Shown here piece by piece: positions 45,231 through 54,960 of a stretch of DNA of 64,000 bases. The first letter of the stretch is position 1. Each line of letters starts with the position of its first letter. The notes beneath the pieces were generated by a model, which did not search any database, was not told the origin of the DNA, and was given only the letters and a program-made list of their open reading frames with translations. The position numbers and the translations under genes were made by a program. The stretch is from Oceanobacillus alkalisoli (lineage in GTDB: Bacteria; Bacillota; Bacilli; Bacillales; Amphibacillaceae), in assembly GCF_021556485.1 (NCBI RefSeq), contig NZ_JAKGBW010000006.1:124001-188000 (forward strand). The letters are read 5' to 3'.

Positions 45231-45388
45231 ATAAAGTGAAACTTCATTCAGTGGGGATTCCTTTTCTTCCCCACTGCGTGTTAGTTGAACAGAATCAGGG
45301 ATTTACGGACTGTTTATCCCCCACCTTCACATTTTAGGTTTCCCTCATGGTTAGAGGTGCGGGTATTACAGACCGTTAATCCGTAATA
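45231..45388. repeat. Dispersed structured repeat, full-length copy 5, inside the proBA leader
   Basis: In the opposite orientation to copy 2, it begins ATAAAGTGAAACTTCATTCA, has the short hairpin CAGTGGGG / CCCCACTG, the conserved GTTGAACAGAATCAGGGATT, and the long hairpin ending TACAGACCGTTAATCCG. It lies between the T-box terminator and proB. Confidence 0.9.
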
Positions 45389-45410
45389 ATCTCGTTATAA
45401 TCTATCAAAA

Positions 45411-45635
45411 AAAGCTCCCTCATCCTATATTATAAGGACGAAAGAGCTTGCTTCCGCGGTACCACCATTACTTGAATGTATGCACATTCCACTTATCAAT
45501 AACGCTTGATCTCGCGCCCATGTGTGTGCATGGGACTCAAAAGGCAGGTTCTGCAGGTTGTCTACGGCGGAATCTTTCAGCTTATAAATTCCGTTCTCTT
45601 TCATAGCAAGTACTACATACTAATCCTTTGTCACC
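45411..45635 (-). promoter_or_regulatory. Proline T-box riboswitch of proBA
   Basis: On the minus strand the T-box sequence GGTGGTACCGCGG (45466-45454) is followed by a terminator stem (GAGCTC...GTCC with GGAT...GGAGC and seven T, 45447-45411). The antiterminator and Stem I lie upstream. Two CCT triplets, the likely Pro specifier, occur at 45557-45555 and 45548-45546. Uncharged tRNA-Pro would stabilise the antiterminator and turn on proBA. I cannot fold Stem I with certainty, so which CCT is read is open. Confidence 0.88.
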
Positions 45636-45765
45636 GTTCGAATATATGGATATTATTATGACTTGGAAAGGTTAAAATGTCAATAGGTAAAGTGATTTAT
45701 TTACTGGACCTTCATCTATATAAGTCGAAAAATGTAATTACCAAAGGTTGTCCTAGCAATCATAA

Positions 45766-46070
45766 TTTGATTGAAAGCACCCTATGGGACATAAATCGGC
45801 TCGGGACATGTGAAGCTGTCTTATAGAAGCGTTCTACTAGACAGAATCTGCTTTAAGTTACTGAAATTGTCTCATAGAAAGAGGCTATAAGACAAAAATA
45901 GATGGAAATCTAATAGAATGTCTCATAGACGAGCTCTATCGGACACAATCGGATGGAAATCCCATAAAATTGTCTCATACAAGTGTTCTATCAGACAAAA
46001 ACAGCTATAAAGTCGTGAATATGTCTTACAAAGGAGTACTGTCGGACAAAAACGAATCTAAATATATTTT
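45766..46070. repeat. Tandem array of a 51-bp inverted-repeat unit
   Basis: Units start at about 45766 (degenerate), 45817, 45868, 45919, 45971 and 46022, a period of 51-52 bp. Each begins TGTCTCATAGAA-like and pairs with a TTCTATCAGACA-like arm a few bases later. The rest of each unit varies. The array fills most of the gap between proBA and ahpC. Confidence 0.85.
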
Positions 46071-46235
46071 TTTGTTCCATAAGCTTCGACAAAATCGTAA
46101 GTAGGAATCGGATAGAATGAAAAGTTACTCATTTATTCAAAATACTTCCTCCTCATCATTGTGCACATTTTAACATTCTAACACACTTAAAACGTATTAA
46201 ATTCACCCTATAAATAAACTAATTCTTTGTTAATG

Positions 46236-46283
46236 TTGACAATTACATGATATATATTATAATTAGTATGTGAATATATTCAC
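46236..46283 (+). promoter_or_regulatory. ahpC promoter with PerR-like box and second palindrome
   Basis: TTGACA (46236-46241), 16-base spacer and TATAAT (46258-46263) make a near-consensus sigma-A promoter. A PerR-like box (TTATAATTAGTATGT, 46257-46271; 11 of 14 consensus positions) overlaps the -10. A perfect 14-bp palindrome GTGAATATATTCAC follows at 46270-46283. Confidence 0.7.
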
Positions 46284-46312
46284 TATGTATATATTTTAAA
46301 GGAGGAATATAT

Positions 46313-46879
46313 ATGTCATTAGTAGGAAAAGAAATATTACCATTTAAAGCCCAAGCTTATAAAGCTGGAGAAGATTTCTTTGAAGTAACGGAAGAGAAGT
46401 TGAAAGGTCATTGGAGTATCGTTGTGTTTTATCCTGCAGACTTTTCTTTCGTTTGTCCAACTGAACTGGAAGATGTTCAAGATCAACTACCTGAATTACA
46501 GAAACTTGGTGTAGAAGTATTTTCCGTTTCCACGGATACTCACTTTGTTCATAAAGCGTGGCATGACCATTCCGATGCAATTAGTAAAATCACTTATACG
46601 ATGATTGGCGACCCATCACAGCAAATCTCCCGCAACTTTAATGTTCTGGATGAAGAAGCTGGATTGGCCCAACGCGGAACATTCATTATCGACCCCGATG
46701 GAGTTATTCAAGCAGTTGAAATTAATGCAGACGGAATTGGCCGTGATGCAAGTACGCTGATTGATAAAATCAAGGCTGCACAATACGTGCGTAAAAATCC
46801 AGGCGAAGTTTGTCCGGCAAATTGGAAGGAAGATGAGGAAACATTGAAGCCTAGCCTTGACTTAGTAGGTAAGATTTAA
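46313..46879 (+). CDS. ahpC: Alkyl hydroperoxide reductase peroxiredoxin subunit
   Basis: The 188-residue 2-Cys peroxiredoxin reduces H2O2, organic peroxides and peroxynitrite. The peroxidatic cysteine is in [14 protein letters not shown] and the resolving cysteine in [23 protein letters not shown] lies just before the ATG. It is followed 38 bases later by its reductase gene. The strong promoter with a PerR-like box suggests peroxide induction. Confidence 0.97.
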   Translation: MSLVGKEILPFKAQAYKAGEDFFEVTEEKLKGHWSIVVFYPADFSFVCPTELEDVQDQLPELQKLGVEVFSVSTDTHFVHKAWHDHSDAISKITYTMIGDPSQQISRNFNVLDEEAGLAQRGTFIIDPDGVIQAVEINADGIGRDASTLIDKIKAAQYVRKNPGEVCPANWKEDEETLKPSLDLVGKI

Positions 46880-46917
46880 ATCTTTCTACACTTGAGCTTA
46901 TATAAGGAGGGTTTTTA

Positions 46918-48450
46918 TTGTTAGATGCAGATATTAAGCAACAATTGAAACAATATATGGGGCTTATGGAAAATGATGTCGTTCTTAAATTGAGCGCAGG
47001 TTCGGATGATTTGTCCACTCAAATGACAGAATTGGTTCATGAGCTGGAAGCACTATCTTCAAAAATTAAAGTGGAAAAAACGAAGCTTGAACGAACACCT
47101 AGTTTCAGCATTAACCGTCCAGACGAAAATACCGGCATTGCATTTGCCGGTCTTCCGCTTGGCGAAGAATTCACTTCCCTCGTCCTTGCTCTTCTTCAAG
47201 TTAGTGGACGGGCTCCAAAAGTGGATGAGAAACTAATTGATCGTATTAAAAAGCTCGATGGAGATTACCACTTTGAAACATATGTTAGCCTTAGCTGCCA
47301 TAACTGCCCAGTTGTAGTACAGGCATTAAACGTAATGGCAGTCTTAAACCCTGGCATTACTCACACGATGATTGAAGGCGGCGCTTTTAAAGAAGAAGTC
47401 GAAAGCAAAAATATCATGGCTGTCCCTACCGTCCACCTCAATGGCGAAGAATGGGGCGGCGGACGTATGGAGCTTGAGGAAATCCTAAATCAATTAGGAA
47501 GCACAGCCGACCAATCCGAGTTCGAGGATAAGGAACCTTATGATGTGCTCGTTGTCGGGGGAGGACCAGCAGGCGGCAGTGCTGCCATCTATGCTGCAAG
47601 AAAAGGCATCCGCACTGGGATGGTTACAGACCGGTTCGGCGGACAAATTCTCGATACAAGCTCGATTGAAAACTTTATCAGTGTAAAAGAAACGACTGGT
47701 GACTCGCTCGCTGCCAGCATTAGACAGCATGTCGATGAATACAATATCGATATCATGAATACACAACGCGTGAAAGATATTGAGAAAAAAGATGACTTCA
47801 TTGAAGTGGAACTGGAAAATGGTGCAGTTTTACAAAGTAAGACAGCTATTATTACTACCGGTGCCCGTTGGCGAAACGTCAATGTACCTGGTGAAGAAGA
47901 ATACAAAACAAAAGGTGTAGCATATTGCCCACACTGTGACGCTCCTTTATTTGAAGGTAAAGATGTTGCCGTAATTGGTGGCGGAAACTCCGGTATTGAA
48001 GCAGCAATCGATCTGGCCGGAGTCGTGAAACATGTTACAGTGCTTGAATTTATGGACGAACTGAAAGCCGACTCCGTATTGCAGGAGCGCTTGCACAGCC
48101 TGCCCAACGTAACAGTAATTACCAGTGCTGCGACAAAAGAAATTCATGGCGATGGCTCGAAAGTTACCGGTCTTACCTACACAGACCGCGCGGCAAATGA
48201 GGACAAACATATTGAATTAGATGGTGTCTTTGTTCAAATCGGTCTTGTGCCGAATACAGAATGGATGAATGATTCCATCGAGAAAACGGGAATAGGCGAA
48301 ATTATCGTGGATAAACAAGGTGCAACAAACATTCCAGGAATTTTCGCTGCCGGTGACTGTACAGACAGCGCCTATAAACAAATCATCATTTCTATGGGAG
48401 CTGGCGCAACAGCTGCGTTAGGTGCCTTTGATTATTTGATCAGAAATTAA
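46918..48450 (+). CDS. ahpF: Alkyl hydroperoxide reductase flavoprotein subunit
   Basis: The 510-residue reductase transfers electrons from NADH through FAD to AhpC. The N-terminal thioredoxin-like domain has its CxxC in SLSCHNCPVVVQAL. The FAD motif is VVGGGPAGGSAAIYAARKG near residue 210, the redox CxxC is in AYCPHCDAPLFEGK, and the NADH motif is VIGGGNSGIEAAIDLAG. The start is TTG, seven bases after AAGGAGG. It forms the operon with ahpC and ends at a clear terminator. Confidence 0.97.
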   Translation: MLDADIKQQLKQYMGLMENDVVLKLSAGSDDLSTQMTELVHELEALSSKIKVEKTKLERTPSFSINRPDENTGIAFAGLPLGEEFTSLVLALLQVSGRAPKVDEKLIDRIKKLDGDYHFETYVSLSCHNCPVVVQALNVMAVLNPGITHTMIEGGAFKEEVESKNIMAVPTVHLNGEEWGGGRMELEEILNQLGSTADQSEFEDKEPYDVLVVGGGPAGGSAAIYAARKGIRTGMVTDRFGGQILDTSSIENFISVKETTGDSLAASIRQHVDEYNIDIMNTQRVKDIEKKDDFIEVELENGAVLQSKTAIITTGARWRNVNVPGEEEYKTKGVAYCPHCDAPLFEGKDVAVIGGGNSGIEAAIDLAGVVKHVTVLEFMDELKADSVLQERLHSLPNVTVITSAATKEIHGDGSKVTGLTYTDRAANEDKHIELDGVFVQIGLVPNTEWMNDSIEKTGIGEIIVDKQGATNIPGIFAAGDCTDSAYKQIIISMGAGATAALGAFDYLIRN

Positions 48451-48455
48451 AAAAT

Positions 48456-48491
48456 TGGAGTCGAGAGGTTGCCTTTCGACTCCAGTTTTTT
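48456..48491 (+). terminator. Terminator of ahpCF
   Basis: TGGAGTCGA pairs with TCGACTCCA and is followed by GTTTTTT. Confidence 0.9.
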
Positions 48492-48524
48492 ATCATTCAC
48501 CCCATTGATGAAAAATCCTTCTCT

Positions 48525-50006
48525 CTAGTCCTCAACCACAATCCGGTTCAGCTCCCCACTCAACTTCGTAATCTCCTCAATCGACTCATTAATATTCGCA
48601 ATCAATTCATGTTCACTTTCAATCGTAGCAACAATTTCCTCCGTAGCTGATGCATTCTCTTCAGAGATGTTTGCTACACTTTCTATTTGAGCTTGGATAT
48701 CTTTAAAGTTTCTTGTCGATGATTGTATTTCTTCCATCCCTGTAGCGAGCTCTTCATTTGTATATTGGAAAGAATCTCTTATCTCTGCAAAATAAGAAGA
48801 AATTTCTTCTACTATTTTTTCCCCTTCTTTAATGGCAGATTCACCTTTTAGTGATCGATCATGCGCATTTCGCGATTTATCGAAGAGTTCAGTCGTTACC
48901 TTTTCAATATCAACGGTGATATTGGCGCTTTGTTCCGCTAATCTCCGAACCTCATCCGCTACAATCGCAAAACCTCTTCCATGTTCACCAGCACGAGCCG
49001 ATTCAATCGCAGCATTCAGCGCTAGTAGGTTCGTCTGATCTGCAATATCTTTTATCCCCTGTAAGAGCGAATTCACGGTTTCTAGACTTGTCTGCAGATC
49101 ATTTACCGTGACAGCAGTCGTGCTAATCGCAGTATTGACGGTGGACATATGATTATTCAGCTGGTTGATCTTCTGCCAGCCTTCTTGCACGTTTTCGTTC
49201 ATCGCCTCTGATTTATTTGCAATATCTTGAGAGATAGAAATCGACCGATTGGCACGTTCCACCGAATCACCCATCGATTCACTAATGGAACTGATACTAC
49301 TTGCTTCTTCTTGGATACCAGCGGCCATTTCTTCCACTGAATGGTTTATTTGGTAACTGGAATCGTAAATCGTTGTAATATTTGTGTTTAAATGATCGAT
49401 ATTTTCATCCAATGTATTCGTATTTTCCTCAATCATATGCATCGTTGCTTGTAATCGCTCTGTCAAGCGCTGGGCTTCCATTTCCTTGCGATACGATTCA
49501 TCGATTAGTTCTCTTCCCCATTTCGTCAAGAGATAGAGAGCAACCATGATCCCATTAATTAACGCAAGTACCGTAATAAATCCTTTAAAATCACTATCGA
49601 TTCCGAGCAGCTCTTCCGATTTGCTCAAGTAAGTTACGATAAAAGCAAGATTAACAACTCCAATAAATATAAGTAGAAGGCCTTCTTTAAAATAGAGTGT
49701 CACCATCGCGATAGACAATAAAATAATGTAATGCTTATTTAAGGCGAAACCATCTAAATAAAACATTGCAGTTGCAACAACTAATGGCAGTAAAGCGAAG
49801 ATTAATCCTTTTACATAAGGTGGAAACCGTAGAAAATAGTTAGCAACTGATAAAACAATAACTAATACTCCCGCTATGATAATACTAACCGTATCCTCCA
49901 CGCCTCGTGAAGAAACAATTGGTACTACTAAAAGTAAAACGATTGCTATCATCAGAAATAAATTAACCTTATGAACGCGTTGTGTGTTATATGTATCTTG
50001 TTTCAT
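48525..50006 (-). CDS. Multispanning methyl-accepting chemotaxis protein
   Basis: The 493-residue protein has about six clustered membrane segments in its first 165 residues and no large extracellular domain or HAMP domain. A cytoplasmic coiled-coil signalling domain follows, with the intact tip [20 protein letters not shown] and [15 protein letters not shown]. Receptors of this build may sense membrane state, redox or energy rather than a soluble ligand. It is convergent with ahpF, but the functional link, if any, is unknown. Confidence 0.9.
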   Translation of the reverse strand: MKQDTYNTQRVHKVNLFLMIAIVLLLVVPIVSSRGVEDTVSIIIAGVLVIVLSVANYFLRFPPYVKGLIFALLPLVVATAMFYLDGFALNKHYIILLSIAMVTLYFKEGLLLIFIGVVNLAFIVTYLSKSEELLGIDSDFKGFITVLALINGIMVALYLLTKWGRELIDESYRKEMEAQRLTERLQATMHMIEENTNTLDENIDHLNTNITTIYDSSYQINHSVEEMAAGIQEEASSISSISESMGDSVERANRSISISQDIANKSEAMNENVQEGWQKINQLNNHMSTVNTAISTTAVTVNDLQTSLETVNSLLQGIKDIADQTNLLALNAAIESARAGEHGRGFAIVADEVRRLAEQSANITVDIEKVTTELFDKSRNAHDRSLKGESAIKEGEKIVEEISSYFAEIRDSFQYTNEELATGMEEIQSSTRNFKDIQAQIESVANISEENASATEEIVATIESEHELIANINESIEEITKLSGELNRIVVED

Positions 50007-50179
50007 GCCAATCTCCTTTTTCTAATTTTTCATATATCACGCTTTTATTATCGGTTATCTGGGGATCAAAGTTAAATCAAACTATAAATATACGTATCTA
50101 TTCCTCACGCATGATTTTTCCAAAAAAATACAGTATACTATCCTATGGTAACACAACTTAAGAACTAGGAGGAAATAAT

Positions 50180-51208
50180 ATGAAAATCGCGATTATGGGT
50201 GCAGGATCCTTAGGAACAATTATTGGTGCCTACCTTTCTAAGCGCAATGAACTAGTCGAGTTAATCGATGTCAATCAGGCGCATGTGGATGTCTTGAATC
50301 AGTCGGGTGCTACAATTACTGGTACGATAAATGAAACAATCGCTGTAAAGGCAATTACACCGGACAAAATGGAAGGGCATTATGATTTAGTACTTTTATT
50401 AACGAAACAAATGTATAATACAGAGGTTTTAGAAAACCTTGAACCCCACTTAGATGAGGACAGTATCGTTCTTTCATTACAAAATGGGGTCCCAGAGGAT
50501 TCGTTAGCAACTGTTCTAGGGAGGAAACGAATAGTAGGCGGATCAGTTGAATTTGGTGCAACATGGGTCGAGCCTGGAGTATCAGAATTAACGACAGCTG
50601 CGGAGGCATTCCAAGCAAATGCTTTTCAAATCGGTGAGTTAGATGGAACAACTACAGAGCGCATTCAGCAAATTAAAGGAATCCTTGATGGTGTAGGTAA
50701 CACAACAATTTCTGCAAATCTAATCGGAACAAAGTGGGCTAAATTATTAGTAAACGTTGCGATGAGTGGTATGTCTGCTGTATTAGGCTGCGCATATGGG
50801 GATGTATTAAAGAATGAAATAGCAGTAATGAGTGCCGTCATGTTAGCCGATGAAACGATTAAAGTTGGTACTGCATCCGGTGTCGAGTTTGACGAACTTG
50901 CCGGATTTAATTTAAATATCTTTAATATTGCTACAGACAAAGCGAATCTCCCGCAAGCTATTGGCTTTACGAAAAAAGCATTTGCTCCACAAGCTTTACT
51001 GAAAGCTAGTATGCTGCAAGACCTTGAGAAGAAACAAAAAACGGAGATTGATTATATAAATGGGTTCGTATCTGCAAAAGGAAAGGAAGTGAACATCAGC
51101 ACTCCGTTTAATGATTTGCTCGTGCGATTGGTGAAGAAAGCGGAGGAAGAAAAAACGCTTCCTGATTTTGAAGAAAATCTTGCTTACTTTGAAGCATTGC
51201 TATCCTAA
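50180..51208 (+). CDS. Ketopantoate reductase family (PanE/ApbA) protein
   Basis: The 342-residue protein has the N-terminal NADPH motif IAIMGAGSLGTIIGAYL, the family segment LVLLLTKQMYN, SLQNGVPEDSLATVLG, and the catalytic-lysine region GTKWAKLLVNVAMS. It ends with the second lysine/glutamate-containing helix near YINGFVSAKGKEVN. PanE reduces 2-dehydropantoate in pantothenate synthesis, but paralogues act on other 2-oxoacids, and no pan genes are nearby. AGGAGG precedes the ATG. The gene stands alone. Confidence 0.87.
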   Translation: MKIAIMGAGSLGTIIGAYLSKRNELVELIDVNQAHVDVLNQSGATITGTINETIAVKAITPDKMEGHYDLVLLLTKQMYNTEVLENLEPHLDEDSIVLSLQNGVPEDSLATVLGRKRIVGGSVEFGATWVEPGVSELTTAAEAFQANAFQIGELDGTTTERIQQIKGILDGVGNTTISANLIGTKWAKLLVNVAMSGMSAVLGCAYGDVLKNEIAVMSAVMLADETIKVGTASGVEFDELAGFNLNIFNIATDKANLPQAIGFTKKAFAPQALLKASMLQDLEKKQKTEIDYINGFVSAKGKEVNISTPFNDLLVRLVKKAEEEKTLPDFEENLAYFEALLS

Positions 51209-51353
51209 TTATCAATATGCATTAACAAGAATAGTGCCAAATCCTTTATATATATGTCTATATTCATACCTCTAGACACCATTGCATTCCGCTTCTCACC
51301 TTGTTATGTTAGAAGAAGAAAATACAGACAAGGGGAAAGCGAGGTATAAAGGG

Positions 51354-52145
51354 ATGAAAGAGAAAGTATTATCACTGCAGAATCTCAGAATGAGTTATCC
51401 CGACAAAGACGTTTTGAACGGGATTAATCTAGAAGTCTACCGGGGACAAATCATCGGATATATCGGCCCAAACGGTGCAGGAAAAAGTACGACATTAAAA
51501 ATCATGCTCGGATTAGTCGATGGTTATGGCGGTGTCGTCGAAATATTTGGTAATAATATTGCATCAAGTGATCCTACATATAAACAAAAAATTGGTTATG
51601 TACCCGAAAATGCGGAGATTTACGATAATCTGACAGCTGCTGAATATCTCACATTTATCGGTGAAATGTATGGTATGAACAGGGAAGTTGCGGAAACGAA
51701 AGCATTGAGTCTTCTCGAAGAATTTGATATGGGAGAAGTTTTCCATTCGAGAATCTCCTCTTTCTCTAAGGGAATGAGGCAAAAGGTTCTGATCATCTCC
51801 AGCCTATTGCATAATCCGGATTTGATTTTTCTGGATGAGCCATTGAGCGGATTGGATGCAAACAGTGTGATGGTTATTAAAGATATGCTGGAAGCCTTAG
51901 CTAACCAGGGTAAAACGATTTTTTATTCGTCTCATATTATGGATGTGGTTGAGAAGATAAGTAATCGCATTGTTCTCTTAGTGAACGGTAAAATTGCTGC
52001 GGATGGTTCTTTTGATGAACTGAAAGAGCAAAGTGAGGCAGGTTCGCTTGAAGCGATTTTTAATCAATTAACGGGATTTGATGAACATCAAGAAACAGCG
52101 AAAAAAATTGTCTCTATTGTAACAGAGGATGAGCAAGATGAGTGA
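51354..52145 (+). CDS. ABC transporter ATP-binding protein
   Basis: The 263-residue ATPase has Walker A GPNGAGKSTTLKIM, the signature SSFSKGMRQKVLII (a variant of LSGGQ), Walker B LIFLDEPLSGLD, and the switch histidine in YSSHIMDV. I set the start at 51354 after GAGGT; the frame runs 24 codons further upstream without a good site. Its 3' end overlaps the next gene by 17 bases, so the two are translated together as one exporter. Confidence 0.9.
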   Translation: MKEKVLSLQNLRMSYPDKDVLNGINLEVYRGQIIGYIGPNGAGKSTTLKIMLGLVDGYGGVVEIFGNNIASSDPTYKQKIGYVPENAEIYDNLTAAEYLTFIGEMYGMNREVAETKALSLLEEFDMGEVFHSRISSFSKGMRQKVLIISSLLHNPDLIFLDEPLSGLDANSVMVIKDMLEALANQGKTIFYSSHIMDVVEKISNRIVLLVNGKIAADGSFDELKEQSEAGSLEAIFNQLTGFDEHQETAKKIVSIVTEDEQDE

Positions 52146-53769
52146 AATCCGTATTTTAAATGTGCTTGATATTTTCCAATCGGTTTTCCGCAAATTAAAT
52201 ATTAATTATGATGTTATGCGAAAAATCCTTGAAATAAAACTCACCATGGATGGTCGCCGGGTTCCAACCATTCTCAATAATGCAAAGAAAAAGGAAGGGA
52301 ATCAGTTTCTTAAATCATTATGGATTTATGGGATATATGGTGTTCTCCTTCTTCCATTTGGATTTTTGGGTGATAATTATTTTTTCCAGGTAAGTATCAT
52401 AGCGGGAGTTGCCATGTTCATCCTTGCGACATCACTAATCTCAGACTTTTCTTCTGTACTTCTGGATATCCGTGATAAAGTGATTTTGAATACAAAGCCG
52501 GTGGATAATCGGACGATTCATGCAGCTAAATTTTTTCATGTTGCAATTTACTTGACGCTGCTTACTGGGGCATTCATCTCGATACCAGCAATCGTATTTC
52601 TTTTTACAAAAGGTTTTATTTACTTTCTTCTATTTTTTATAATCATTCTATTAATCGACCTTTTAGTACTAGCTTTCACTGCATTAATCTATATGCTAGT
52701 ACTACGATTTTTCGATGGGGAAAAATTGAAAGATATTATTAACTACATGCAAATATTACTTGCTGTGGGAGTTGTGGTCGGCTATCAAATCATTATAAGG
52801 TTATTCGATGTTGTAGATTTCGAGTATGTATATGACTTTAGCTGGTGGCATGTATTGATCCCGCCAATATGGTTCAGTGCACCATTTGAACTCGTGTTAA
52901 ATCACAATTATACGAGAGAGATTATCATTCTTTCTGTTTTAGCCATATTAGGACCGCTCCTATCGATTTTCTTCTATTATTTGTCTATGCCGGCTTTCGA
53001 ACGGAATTTGCAGAAGCTGATGGAAGAATCAAGTACGAAGAAGAAGAAAAAATGGACACCAAATGATCTGTTCGAAAAGTTAATTTGTTTTAGCAAAGAG
53101 GAAAAAGCATTTTACCGCTTTGCTTCGATTATGATAAGCAGGGAAAGAGATTTTAAATTAAAAGTTTACCCTTCATTGGGAATGGCACTTGTATTCCCAT
53201 TAATCTTCCTTTTTAACAATTTGAGCTTTCAGACACTGGAGGAATTAGGGCAAGGAAAATCCTTTTTAACGATTTATTTCTCCATTATTATTATTGGGAC
53301 CGTTGTTCATATGCTGCAGTATTCCGCGAAATATAAAGCTGCATGGATTTTCCGCACAACACCGATCCAAAAGCATGCTATCGTCTATCGTGCGGCTTTA
53401 AAAGCAATGTTTGTGAAACTGTACTTACCGATTATCTTTGTGCTGTCGATTCTTTATATCTGGATATTTTCCATTCGTATCCTGCCTGATTTAGCAGTTG
53501 TTTTTATCATCGCTTTATTGCAGATGCTTATCGCTTATAGGCTATTTAATAATGGAAAGTATCCGTTTACCGAGCCGATTGAAACGACCCAGCAAGGCGG
53601 TGGTACTGCGGGTATCGTTATCCTGTTAATGATTTTTATTGGGATATTTGCGCTTTTACATTTCTTAATCTCCCTTTTACCTTTTGCAATTTATGGTTAT
53701 TTAGCGGTTCTTATCGTAGTTACGGCGATTTTATGGAACGTGACGTTTAGGGAGAAGTTAGCAAAATAA
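52129..53769 (+). CDS. ABC-2-type exporter permease
   Basis: The 546-residue protein has about 12 predicted membrane segments in two blocks (about residues 55-290 and 350-545), with a lysine-rich cytoplasmic loop between (SSTKKKKKWTPNDLFEKL). It is the partner of the upstream ATPase. The substrate is unknown. The large size and the split into two membrane halves differ from the EcsB exporters of Bacillus. An in-frame ATG at 52138 is an equally good start. Confidence 0.82.
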   Translation: MSKMSEIRILNVLDIFQSVFRKLNINYDVMRKILEIKLTMDGRRVPTILNNAKKKEGNQFLKSLWIYGIYGVLLLPFGFLGDNYFFQVSIIAGVAMFILATSLISDFSSVLLDIRDKVILNTKPVDNRTIHAAKFFHVAIYLTLLTGAFISIPAIVFLFTKGFIYFLLFFIIILLIDLLVLAFTALIYMLVLRFFDGEKLKDIINYMQILLAVGVVVGYQIIIRLFDVVDFEYVYDFSWWHVLIPPIWFSAPFELVLNHNYTREIIILSVLAILGPLLSIFFYYLSMPAFERNLQKLMEESSTKKKKKWTPNDLFEKLICFSKEEKAFYRFASIMISRERDFKLKVYPSLGMALVFPLIFLFNNLSFQTLEELGQGKSFLTIYFSIIIIGTVVHMLQYSAKYKAAWIFRTTPIQKHAIVYRAALKAMFVKLYLPIIFVLSILYIWIFSIRILPDLAVVFIIALLQMLIAYRLFNNGKYPFTEPIETTQQGGGTAGIVILLMIFIGIFALLHFLISLLPFAIYGYLAVLIVVTAILWNVTFREKLAK

Positions 53770-53815
53770 AGGACAGTCCTAAACCGTTTTAATCGGTAAG
53801 TGGACTGTCCTTTTT
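53768..53815. terminator. Bidirectional terminator between the ABC operon and the deacylase
   Basis: AAAGGACAGTCC pairs with GGACTGTCCTTT, followed by further T, with an inner ACCG/CGGT stem. Confidence 0.85.
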
Positions 53816-53832
53816 CTTCTGCTTATCGGCTT

Positions 53833-54912
53833 CTATCGCAAGTTATCCTCCAGATTTAAAATAAAATCCACCAGCACGTCCTGATATTCTCTCACTGAAT
53901 CGACATAAACCATTTCGTTCTCCCCATGCCAATCACTGCCGATGGGGCCAAATTCTACAGCGGCGCCTCCGTACTCGGTAAAGTACTGCCCATCACTGGA
54001 GCCATGCTGACCGAATAAATTAACTTTTTCCAGATGCGTAATTCGTTTAATTGATTCGCCCAATGCTTCCACATAAGGATTGTCTTCTTTTGTCTTGATT
54101 GGGTTATTGCGATTATGAATAGAAAGGCTGCAGTCTGTAATTTCCTTAATCTGATGAACGATATCTTCCAGAGATTGATGCGGCAGATATCTGATATCCA
54201 GTGACATCTCACACTTTTCCGGGACTTTATTATAAACGGTTCCTCCTTTGATCTTTGCGAGATTGATAGAGGGCTTCGTAAACATGGATGAACTTTCTTG
54301 TGCAAAAGGCAGCTCTAAAATTTCTTCAAAAAGATCTATCGCTTTCGTGATTGCATTCGCACCTTCCCAAGGACGGCTTCCATGTGCGGGTTTTCCCGGA
54401 ACAGTAATATCAAGCTGGAGCACTCCTTTAGATTGAATGCCAATCCCAAGGTTTGTTGGTTCACCACAAATAATAAAGTCTCCCAAATAACCTTTTTCTG
54501 TTAAATACTTGGTGCCGTTCCTGCCACCAGTCTCCTCATCCGGGACGATCTGAAGCATAACGTTGGATGTTAATTCCATATCCTTCAATTGAGCAGCCGC
54601 AACCATTGAAGCGGCCACTCCTGCTTTCATATCGGCTGTACCACGACCATACATTTTCCCTTCTTCCGTATAAGGCTGAAATTGCCTGTCCTCTGCTTCG
54701 ATAACGTCGATGTGTCCGTTTAAAACAATCGTAGAATCACCTTGTCCTAGTTCACTAACAAGCATATGAAACCCGTGGTTTTCTAATTTTTTAACCGGGA
54801 CGCCTTGGTTTTCCAGCCATTGTTCACAATAAGCAATTGCCTTGTTTGCCCCTGCTTTTGTCGAACTGTCTATTTTAATTAGGTCTTTTAATAAGGGAAT
54901 TGGGTCACCCAT
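53833..54912 (-). CDS. M20 family deacylase, ArgE/DapE type
   Basis: The 359-residue metalloenzyme has the two-metal motifs VLNGHIDVIEAED, GRGTADMKAGVAASM and VPDEETGGRNGTKYL. The dimerisation domain follows (about 165-275), and the C-terminal ligand histidine is in SDWHGENEMVY. The family removes acetyl or succinyl groups from ornithine or diaminopimelate, or acts on peptides. It lies 48 bases downstream of the ATP-grasp gene on the same strand, so the two likely share a job, either attached to the peptide cluster or in making an amino-acid amide. The exact substrate is open. Confidence 0.85.
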   Translation of the reverse strand: MGDPIPLLKDLIKIDSSTKAGANKAIAYCEQWLENQGVPVKKLENHGFHMLVSELGQGDSTIVLNGHIDVIEAEDRQFQPYTEEGKMYGRGTADMKAGVAASMVAAAQLKDMELTSNVMLQIVPDEETGGRNGTKYLTEKGYLGDFIICGEPTNLGIGIQSKGVLQLDITVPGKPAHGSRPWEGANAITKAIDLFEEILELPFAQESSSMFTKPSINLAKIKGGTVYNKVPEKCEMSLDIRYLPHQSLEDIVHQIKEITDCSLSIHNRNNPIKTKEDNPYVEALGESIKRITHLEKVNLFGQHGSSDGQYFTEYGGAAVEFGPIGSDWHGENEMVYVDSVREYQDVLVDFILNLEDNLR

Positions 54913-54960
54913 TTTATCCCTCCTACTACTAAAATTTCAACGAATGTTTTACAATACATG

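Noticed and set aside
45766-46070. The 51-bp array as a CRISPR array
   Set aside because: The conserved part is itself an imperfect dyad that varies between units, the unit length is too short for repeat plus spacer of normal size, and no cas gene is near.
47589-48107. Long antisense frame inside ahpF
   Set aside because: It is a shadow of the ahpF codon pattern, rich in serine and proline, without a start site.
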